Of a stretch of DNA of 13,548 nt, positions 6,417-12,073 are shown piece after piece (within the stretch, counting starts at the first letter, position 1; the number at the start of each line of letters is the position of its first letter). Below the pieces are notes generated by a model that had not been told where the DNA came from, made no database searches, and worked only from the letters and a program-made list of their open reading frames with translations. This stretch comes from JAIVJN01 sp036732565 (lineage in GTDB: Bacteria > Acidobacteriota > Vicinamibacteria > Vicinamibacterales > UBA2999): contig DAINCF010000165.1 of the NCBI GenBank assembly GCA_036732565.1, positions 1-13,548 of the forward strand, read 5' to 3'. Position numbers and translations under genes: made by a program.

Positions 6417-8723
6417 TTATTGAGATGTCGCGCGCGACAGCGGACCAAACGCGCGCGGCGGCGTGCGGTGATGCGTGGCAGCCTCGTAGGCCGCTGCCAC
6501 TCTGAGTATCGCGGGCTCTTCGCCCGGTCCCGCCCAGAACGAGATGCCCACGGGCAAGGGCAACTCCAACGTGGTCCTTCGATCTTCATTCGCGACGCTG
6601 ACGTAGGCCGTCTTCTCCGCGTTCAACGCGAACTGCGCGTCGTAGGCGATGCGATTGAAGCCGGCAGGCACGGTGATCTCGGGGATACCGACGTTCGCGC
6701 TCGTGGGATAGCGGCCGACCGGTCGACTGTTCACGGTGGGCTGATCGGCGTGGCCAATCCTCGTCGGCGGAATCGTCGTGGTCGGATTCACGAGCACGTC
6801 GAGCTTGTTCTGCAGCATGACTTTCTGCACGACGAGCCGCATGACCTCGCGCATCCGGACGTTGTGGGCAATGCCCTCCGACGCAAGGTCGACGCGGTTC
6901 TCCCAGTTCTTCATCGCCACCACGCGCCCGTGGACGAAGTACGTCGCGTGAGCGTTCAAGCTGGCCCAGTCCGTGATGCGAGCGTCGCCGCGACGGAGGA
7001 GATAGCGCGCGAGATCGAAGCCGAAGCTGGCCGAGGGTGGCCCGGTGTTGATGCTGCGCAGGTTGATCCGCTCGGAGAGCGGCGCGAGCCCTTCCGCGGC
7101 TTTGACGATGTACTCGCGCTTGGTGACGTCGAAACCCGGCACGTCGAAGAGCGGCGCGCCGTCCGCCCCTTTGCGCTGGAGGTACTCGGGCATGTGGAAC
7201 GGCAGGATCTCGGCGATGGCCTGTTGAAACGTATAGGTCATGTTGGGGATCGATGGGTCGTCTGGGTACAACGGATCGGACGATTCGACGATCTCCGCAC
7301 CGAGTCGATCGCGAAGCACCTTGGCGATCTCGTCGTTGACGAGGTCGCTCATCGCGACGTCGTTCGCGGCGTGCTTGACCATGTACTCGCGGACGATGCC
7401 GATGCGGACGCCGGCGAGCGGCTTGACGTGCTGGCCGTTCGCGCCTGGCGCGGTGAACGACGTGTACGGCGCCTTCGAGACCAGCCCCTGGGGCAGCGCG
7501 CTGTAGATGTCGCGCGGATCGAAGTAGCCGCGCTGCGGATCCTTGAGCGCGTCGAGCACGCGCGCGGTGTCGGTCACCGTTCGACAGTGGATGCCGGCGC
7601 GATCGAGATACGGATCCGCGCCGATCGCGCCACCGTACGGCAACAGCCCCTTGGTGGTCACCAGACCGACCACGCCGTTCCTCCACGCGGGCTGGCGACA
7701 GGAGCCGCCCGTCTCTTCGCAAATCGAGCACGCGGCGAGGCTGGCGGCGACCGATGACGCCGATCCCGAGCTGGAGCCGCCGGTTTCTCGCGCGGTGTCG
7801 TACGGATTGCACGCCGTGCCGCCCCACGTGCTGCGCGCGCCCGCGCCGTACTCACGCGACGACGCCTTGGCCGTGCCGCCGGGATCACCGCTCCCTGCGT
7901 TGTATTCCGCCAGATTGGCTTTCGCGTAGATGATCGCGCCCTTCGCGCGAAGCTGCGCGACGAGGGTGGCGTCCTCGGGCGGCGCGTCCGTCGCGTAGTT
8001 CACATCGGCTCCGCCCGTCGACCGCATGTCGGTGGTGTCGAAGACGTCCTTGAACGAGAATGCGACGCAGTACATCGGCAGCGCGTTCAGGTCGGGCTTG
8101 CGGCCATACCTGGCATCCAGCTCCGCGGCACGCTCCAGCGCATCGGGTTGCCTGCGAAACTCCTCGCAGGCCGCCGGACAGCTAGCAGGAAGCGAACCAG
8201 CCGAGGGCGCGAGATCGCATGTGGCCTTGCAGGACACCGATCGCTCACCGCGAAGATTGAGGGTGCTGAGGGCATTGAGCTGACCAGCGTTGGCAATGCC
8301 GGCGACCATCCCGTACTGCTGCTGCACGCTGGCATCCGACGCGGTCGCGTCCATGCGGCCGAACTCGATGGTCACCCCCTTGTATTGATCGAGGTCCGGA
8401 AGGATCGTGGAGACCGCCGTCGTGGCGGAAGCGAAGGTCACGGGTGCGCCAGCGCGAACCGGGCCATGGCCAGGAGCGATCGAGGCGCCATCCTTCGTCA
8501 CGAGGGTCGTGCAGGCACCGTTGTACGCTCGCGCGCGATCGACGTACGCCTGCACCACAGCGCGGCAGGTCGTGCGACCTTCTTGAATCGCGCGATGCAT
8601 GCCGGCGATCGTCGCTTCCTCGACCTGAAACCGGCGTGTCTGTCCGTGACCGACATCCGGAGCAAGAACGGCGAGCAGCGATACAACCCCGATCCAGCCG
8701 AGCGGCCGTCTAGTCGTCGTCAC
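6417..8723 (-). CDS. Exported amidase-signature hydrolase with a cysteine-rich insertion
   Basis: Encodes 768 residues. The GTG at 8723 is preferred over the ATGs at 8750 and 8777: GAGGGAGG lies 4 nt upstream of it, and it opens a good signal peptide (TTTRRPLGW, then GVVSLLAVLAP, cleavage near GHGQ). Amidase-signature enzymes hydrolyse C-N amide bonds with a Ser-cisSer-Lys triad. Here that is Lys225 (FSFKDVFDT), cis-Ser317 (first Ser of GGSSSGSA) and nucleophile Ser341 (ETGGSCRQPA); the 24-residue spacing of the two serines is standard. Most relatives have 450-550 residues. Much of the excess lies before the Lys (~75-215) and includes a twin CX3C motif (C165, C169, C182, C186). Cysteines 332, 335 and 342 crowd the nucleophile. 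It probably acts in the periplasm or outside the cell; the substrate is unknown. It lies 90 nt downstream of surE on the same strand, with a hairpin between them. Confidence 0.87.
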   Translation of the reverse strand: MTTTRRPLGWIGVVSLLAVLAPDVGHGQTRRFQVEEATIAGMHRAIQEGRTTCRAVVQAYVDRARAYNGACTTLVTKDGASIAPGHGPVRAGAPVTFASATTAVSTILPDLDQYKGVTIEFGRMDATASDASVQQQYGMVAGIANAGQLNALSTLNLRGERSVSCKATCDLAPSAGSLPASCPAACEEFRRQPDALERAAELDARYGRKPDLNALPMYCVAFSFKDVFDTTDMRSTGGADVNYATDAPPEDATLVAQLRAKGAIIYAKANLAEYNAGSGDPGGTAKASSREYGAGARSTWGGTACNPYDTARETGGSSSGSASSVAASLAACSICEETGGSCRQPAWRNGVVGLVTTKGLLPYGGAIGADPYLDRAGIHCRTVTDTARVLDALKDPQRGYFDPRDIYSALPQGLVSKAPYTSFTAPGANGQHVKPLAGVRIGIVREYMVKHAANDVAMSDLVNDEIAKVLRDRLGAEIVESSDPLYPDDPSIPNMTYTFQQAIAEILPFHMPEYLQRKGADGAPLFDVPGFDVTKREYIVKAAEGLAPLSERINLRSINTGPPSASFGFDLARYLLRRGDARITDWASLNAHATYFVHGRVVAMKNWENRVDLASEGIAHNVRMREVMRLVVQKVMLQNKLDVLVNPTTTIPPTRIGHADQPTVNSRPVGRYPTSANVGIPEITVPAGFNRIAYDAQFALNAEKTAYVSVANEDRRTTLELPLPVGISFWAGPGEEPAILRVAAAYEAATHHRTPPRAFGPLSRATSQ

Positions 8724-8785
8724 TGGGCCTCCCTCGTCGGTCCATAGCATACGTGCTGTGGCCGAGAGGGAAGCCATGACGATTC

Positions 8786-8809
8786 AGGGCACCGATGAAG
8801 TGGTGCCCT
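8786..8809 (-). terminator. Hairpin after surE, possible terminator
   Basis: AGGGCACC (8786-8793) and GGTGCCCT (8802-8809) form a perfect 8-bp stem with an 8-nt loop, starting 4 nt after the surE stop on the minus strand. No run of T follows on that strand, so it is not a canonical intrinsic terminator. It may be weak, Rho-assisted, or an mRNA-stabilising element between surE and the amidase gene. Confidence 0.35.
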
Positions 8810-8813
8810 CCGG

Positions 8814-9665
8814 CTACGACTTGCCGTCCGGCGTCGGGGCGTGGACCGCTCCAGCCATGGCCGCGGGCGCCTCGTCTTCGTGCACCGACTTCGCGGCGGC
8901 GGCCGGCGCCGGTCCCGGCGAGATGGCGGCGGCCAGTGCCTCGTCGAGCGGCAGGCGGGTACGCAGATCCGCAAGCTGTTGCTCGTCGGTGAGATTCAGC
9001 CGCAGCGGCGTCATCGAGATCCACCCCTGCTCCAGCGCCCACCGGTCGGTGCCCTCATCGGCGCCTTCGATCGGCGCCACCGTGAACCAGAACATCTCGC
9101 GGCCGAGCGGATCCTTGGTGGGGACGATACTGCCGTCGTACTTGCGGACGCTCACGCCGGTCCACACGAGGCCGCGGGGGTCGCGGGGAAAGTTCACGTT
9201 CACCAGCGACGGCATCGACTCGGCGAGCAACGTGCCCAGCACCTTTCGAATCCAGGGCTTGAACGGCTCGAAGTCCTCGGCGCCGGCCGGCCCGCTGAGC
9301 GCGATGGCGCGAAGGCCGAGCAGCACCGCTTGTTTGGCCGCCGCCACCGTGCCGGAGTGCCAGATGCCATGCCCGAGGTTGAAGCCCAGGTTCACACCCG
9401 AGAGCACCACGTCGACCTTCTCCCATTGGTGCATCCCGAGCGCCACGCAGTCCGCGGGCGTCCCGTTGACACGATAAGCCGCCATGTTGCCGATTCTCGT
9501 TGCGCGGTAGGACAGCGGCCGCGAGGCCGTGATCGAGTGCCCCGCCGATGATCGCTCGACGTCGGGAGCGACGATCCGCACCGTGCCGAACTCGGAAGCG
9601 ACCTCTGCCAACGCCGCAATGCCTGGACTGTAGATCCCATCATCGTTGGACACGAGGATTCTCAT
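8814..9665 (-). CDS. surE: 5'/3'-nucleotidase SurE
   Basis: Encodes 283 residues. SurE is a metal-dependent nucleoside monophosphate phosphatase (survival protein E), cytoplasmic and usually dimeric or tetrameric. The start at 9665 gives the family's usual beginning, MRILVSNDDGIYSPGI. An ATG ten codons further upstream (9695) would add a non-family extension and has AGGGGG too close to serve as an RBS. Metal ligands are in place: Asp8, Asp9, Ser39 or Ser40 (ERSSAGHSIT) and Asn92 (SGVNLGFNLGHG). YRVNGTPADCVALG and HSGTVAAAKQAVL are further family blocks. The last ~40 residues are rich in Ala and Pro (PGPAPAAAAK and on) and lie outside the conserved fold. The gene is divergent from the lipid kinase gene. 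In many bacteria surE neighbours pcm, nlpD or rpoS, none of which is present here. Confidence 0.93.
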   Translation of the reverse strand: MRILVSNDDGIYSPGIAALAEVASEFGTVRIVAPDVERSSAGHSITASRPLSYRATRIGNMAAYRVNGTPADCVALGMHQWEKVDVVLSGVNLGFNLGHGIWHSGTVAAAKQAVLLGLRAIALSGPAGAEDFEPFKPWIRKVLGTLLAESMPSLVNVNFPRDPRGLVWTGVSVRKYDGSIVPTKDPLGREMFWFTVAPIEGADEGTDRWALEQGWISMTPLRLNLTDEQQLADLRTRLPLDEALAAAISPGPAPAAAAKSVHEDEAPAAMAGAVHAPTPDGKS

Positions 9666-9777
9666 GGCACTCAGAACGTGCAAACCTGTCGCCATCCCCC
9701 TGCGCCACGGTCGTTCGCCTTTCGCGCCGTCGCGGACCAGATCTTGAATGCATGGGCTGACTGATGAGGCTGACGAC

Positions 9778-10698
9778 GTGAAGATGAGAATCTGTCTGCT
9801 CTACAACGCCAACGCCGGCGATGGCGTGTCGAGCGCGGACCTCCGTGCGCTGCTCGAAGAACAGGGCCATGAGCTCATGCATGTGGTCGAGAACGACGAC
9901 GATCTCGAGCAGGCACTCGACGAGTCCGTCGATCTCGTCGTCGCCGCGGGCGGCGATGGCACGGTCTCGAGGGTCGCAAGCGCGGTGGCGGGCCGGAGCC
10001 TCCCTCCCACGGCGGACCCTCCGCGCGGCGGGGACCCCGGGCTGCCGTTCGCCATCCTGCCGCTGGGCACCGCCAACAACATCGCACAGAGCTTTGGCAT
10101 CGGTGGTGATCTGCGCAAGGAGATTGCGCGCTGGCGACGCGCGCGGCCGACGAAGCTGGATCTCGGCGTGGTCCACGGCTCGTGGGGAGAAAGCCGGTTC
10201 ATCGAAGGCGTCGGGGCGGGATTGATCCCAAGCGGCATCGCCGTCATGGACACCGAGCCCAAGCGCCCCGCTGCGAGCGCGGACGAGGAGCTGCAGCGAG
10301 CGCTGCGGCGCTATCTGGAGGTGCTCGCCGGCTTGAAGCCTCGTCCGTGGCGACTCGTCGTCGACGGCAGCACCATCGAGGATGAGTTCCTCCTCGTTGA
10401 AGTCCTCAACATCCGCAGCGTAGGCCCCAATCTCAAACTCGGTCGCGGCGTGAATCCGTCGGACGGGTGGCTGTCAGTGGTGACTGCCGAGGAGGCGCAT
10501 CGGTCGGCGTTGGCGGCGTATCTCGAGAATCGCCTCGAGGGTCGCGACCAGGAGCTCGATCTCCCGACCCGTCGCGCCAAGCACATCGACATCGAAGGGT
10601 TGCATGAGATCCACATCGACGATCGGGTCCGTCACTGGCCGGGCATGGGTACGGTGTCGATCGCTGTCGAGCCGGACGCGGTGCGCATCCTGGTGTGA
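9778..10698 (+). CDS. Diacylglycerol kinase-family (YegS/BmrU-like) lipid kinase
   Basis: Encodes 306 residues from the GTG at 9778, which has TGAGG 8 nt upstream. ATG 9784 (family-like start MRICLLYNANAG) and ATG 9748 (316 residues) are the alternatives. The catalytic domain has the nucleotide-binding motif GGDGT (58-62, AAGGDGTVSRVA) and LPLGTANN (94-101), the two signatures of this kinase family. A Pro/Gly-rich stretch (~76-90) makes the gap between them somewhat long. The C-terminal beta-sandwich domain contains GVGAGLIPSGIA and GVNPSDGWLSVV, as usual. Such enzymes phosphorylate lipids such as diacylglycerol, phosphatidylglycerol or sphingoid bases at the membrane's inner face; which one cannot be told here. 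It is divergent from surE and convergent with the serine hydrolase gene. No clear promoter was found in the 112 bp shared with surE. Confidence 0.87.
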   Translation: MKMRICLLYNANAGDGVSSADLRALLEEQGHELMHVVENDDDLEQALDESVDLVVAAGGDGTVSRVASAVAGRSLPPTADPPRGGDPGLPFAILPLGTANNIAQSFGIGGDLRKEIARWRRARPTKLDLGVVHGSWGESRFIEGVGAGLIPSGIAVMDTEPKRPAASADEELQRALRRYLEVLAGLKPRPWRLVVDGSTIEDEFLLVEVLNIRSVGPNLKLGRGVNPSDGWLSVVTAEEAHRSALAAYLENRLEGRDQELDLPTRRAKHIDIEGLHEIHIDDRVRHWPGMGTVSIAVEPDAVRILV

Positions 10699-10797
10699 GG
10701 ATCGAATCGATGACCAGATTTCCACAGGCTCGCAAATTTCTGGAAGGAGGCTGTCCCCCTCGAGAATTCTGCATCGGCGAAAGGATCGTGCCAGCCC

Positions 10798-11928
10798 CTA
10801 CTTCAGGCTTGCGTAGACGGCCGTCTCGAACTCGGCGGCGGCACGGACCGCCGGGGGATCGGCGAACGGGAGCGTCTGCATCATCAACACAGCGCCGATG
10901 CGCTTGACGGGATCGATCCAGAAATAGGTGTTCATCGCACCGGACCAGCTGAGCGATCCACTCGACCGCTGCCGGGCATCTGATTTCGCGCCGCCAGCAA
11001 TCTGAAAGCCGAAGCCAAACGCATCGCGACCGCTTCCGGGGTTCGAGCCCTGGGGTAGTTGAATGGTCAACGCGCCGATCTGATTCGTGCTCATCTCTTT
11101 GAGCGTGGCTTCGGCGATGATGCGGCGGCCATCGAGCGTGCCACCGTTGAGGATCGTGCGCAGGAACCGTCCGTAGTCGGATGCGGTGGAGTACAGACCC
11201 CAATCGCCGAACACCTGCGGCGTGATGGTATCGGTTGGCTTCTGTTCGACCAGGGCATTGTTCTTGCGCTCGTGCGCGGTGACCAGCCGGGCGCGCTTGT
11301 CGTCCGGAACTGAAAAGGCCGTGTCCGCCATGCGCAGCGGCTTGAAGATCCGCTCCTCGAAGAAGGCATCGAGCCCCTGCCCCGAGACGCGCGCGACGAT
11401 CCGGCCGAGCACCCTCGTGCTCGGGCCGTACGTCCATCGCTCGCCCGGCTCGTGGACGAGAATGCTGGTCTCGGGAATGCTGGGCGCGCTGTCCTGCACG
11501 CGGCGCAGGAGATCGCTCGTGAAGACATAGGCGATCCCGGACGTGTGCGTCAGGAGGTGGCGAACGGTGACCGGCGTGTCTGGCGGTCTCGACACGAAGT
11601 GCCCCACCGTATCGACGGTGATGACCGCCTGCATCGCATCCTTCTCGTCGAGGTGCTTCGCGATCGGGTCGTCGAGCGCGAGCCGCTTCTCTTCGACAAG
11701 CATCATCGCGGCGATCGACGTTACCGGCTTGGTCATCGAGTAGATGCGGAAGATCGCGTCGGGGCCCAGCGGCGTGTCGGCCGCGACATTCGACTTGCCG
11801 AAGGCCTCGCGGTAAATCTCGCCGCTCGGGTTCACGACCAGGGCCACCATTGCGGGTGCATCGGATCGTTCGATCGCCGCCTGCAGGGCGCGCGAGATGG
11901 CGTTCGGGGACGTCAGGCTCTGGGCCAT
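10798..11928 (-). CDS. Beta-lactamase/esterase-fold serine hydrolase (class C-like), cytoplasmic
   Basis: Encodes 376 residues. The start at 11928 (MAQSLTSPNAISRAL) matches the family. The frame is open to 12270, but the extra part is Arg/Pro-rich and runs through the palindromes and the divergent gene. SxxK is Ser64-Met-Thr-Lys67 (IYSMTKP). Tyr167 (WTYGPSTRVLG) is the likely second catalytic residue, and WSG (328-330, LSWSGAMNTYFWIDP) sits where beta-lactamases have KTG/HTG. HTSGIAY and NGGTLDGRRIIAEATL are also family blocks. This pattern is that of EstB-like esterases and related serine hydrolases more than of true beta-lactamases. With no signal peptide, an antibiotic-resistance role is unlikely. 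It is convergent with the lipid kinase; the 99 bp between them shows no convincing terminator. Its -10 is described separately. Confidence 0.87.
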   Translation of the reverse strand: MAQSLTSPNAISRALQAAIERSDAPAMVALVVNPSGEIYREAFGKSNVAADTPLGPDAIFRIYSMTKPVTSIAAMMLVEEKRLALDDPIAKHLDEKDAMQAVITVDTVGHFVSRPPDTPVTVRHLLTHTSGIAYVFTSDLLRRVQDSAPSIPETSILVHEPGERWTYGPSTRVLGRIVARVSGQGLDAFFEERIFKPLRMADTAFSVPDDKRARLVTAHERKNNALVEQKPTDTITPQVFGDWGLYSTASDYGRFLRTILNGGTLDGRRIIAEATLKEMSTNQIGALTIQLPQGSNPGSGRDAFGFGFQIAGGAKSDARQRSSGSLSWSGAMNTYFWIDPVKRIGAVLMMQTLPFADPPAVRAAAEFETAVYASLK

Positions 11929-11935
11929 GAGGTCC

Positions 11936-11941
11936 AATGTA
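11936..11941 (-). promoter_or_regulatory. Possible -10 element of the serine hydrolase gene
   Basis: TACATT on the minus strand matches TATAAT at 4 of 6 positions. It ends 7 nt before the ATG at 11928, which has only a poor Shine-Dalgarno site. The placement matches a leaderless start. A -35 box would fall inside the REP-like hairpin and is weak (TTTAGG or TTAGGG), so this call is tentative. Confidence 0.4.
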
Positions 11942-11952
11942 CGCCAAGTGGT

Positions 11953-11974
11953 GGGCCGCCCTAAAGGGCGGCCC
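11953..11974 (+). repeat. REP-like hairpin, copy 3
   Basis: GGGCCGCCC and GGGCGGCCC form a perfect 9-bp stem around a TAAA loop, followed by CTACG. Loop and flank match copies 1 and 2 while the stem differs by paired changes. It sits 24 nt upstream of the serine hydrolase start, in a divergent region, so here a terminator role is less likely. Confidence 0.75.
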
Positions 11975-11996
11975 CTACGAAAAGGTGGCTTCGCAG

Positions 11997-12056
11997 CGGC
12001 CGGCCTTGACGGGTCCCCAACGCGGCAGCCGCGTTGGGGTGTCTTTAGGCCGGCCG
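11997..12056. repeat. Nested palindrome (stem within a stem)
   Basis: The outer arms CGGCCGGCCT (11997-12006) and AGGCCGGCCG (12047-12056) are perfect 10-bp complements. Inside them is a second perfect stem of 11 bp (CCCCAACGCGG, 12015-12025; CCGCGTTGGGG, 12029-12039) with a 3-nt loop. The minus strand carries CTAAAG at the edge of the outer arm, like the REP-like loop. It ends 4 nt before the -10 element of the downstream amidase gene. Confidence 0.75.
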
Positions 12057-12060
12057 ACGT

Positions 12061-12066
12061 TAGAAT
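12061..12066 (+). promoter_or_regulatory. -10 element of the second amidase gene
   Basis: TAGAAT matches TATAAT at 5 of 6 positions and ends 7 nt before the ATG at 12074. There is no Shine-Dalgarno sequence in the short space between (ACGCGCC), so a leaderless transcript is likely. No good -35 box is visible; the expected place lies in the nested palindrome. Confidence 0.55.
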
Positions 12067-12073
12067 ACGCGCC

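Noticed and set aside
6420..7757. 445-codon open frame on the plus strand opposite the first amidase
   Set aside because: Arg/Asp/Val-rich shadow product; the minus strand frame carries the real enzyme with RBS and signal peptide.
8724..8777. Earlier ATG starts (8777, 8750) for the first amidase
   Set aside because: Neither has a Shine-Dalgarno site. They would place 18 or 9 polar residues before the signal peptide, whereas GTG 8723 has GAGGGAGG in the right place.
9666..9777. Bidirectional promoter between surE and the lipid kinase gene
   Set aside because: Expected biologically, but no pair of hexamers with acceptable spacing was found on either strand.
10699..10797. Terminator or small gene between the convergent lipid kinase and serine hydrolase genes
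   Set aside because: CCAGA (near 10714) and TCTGG (near 10739) pair only weakly and imperfectly. There is no U-tract on either strand and no plausible small ORF.
10433..11947. 504-codon open frame on the minus strand over the serine hydrolase and the end of the lipid kinase gene
   Set aside because: Its product is Arg/Pro/His-rich low-complexity sequence with no family features. It is an out-of-frame shadow of the serine hydrolase gene in high-GC DNA.
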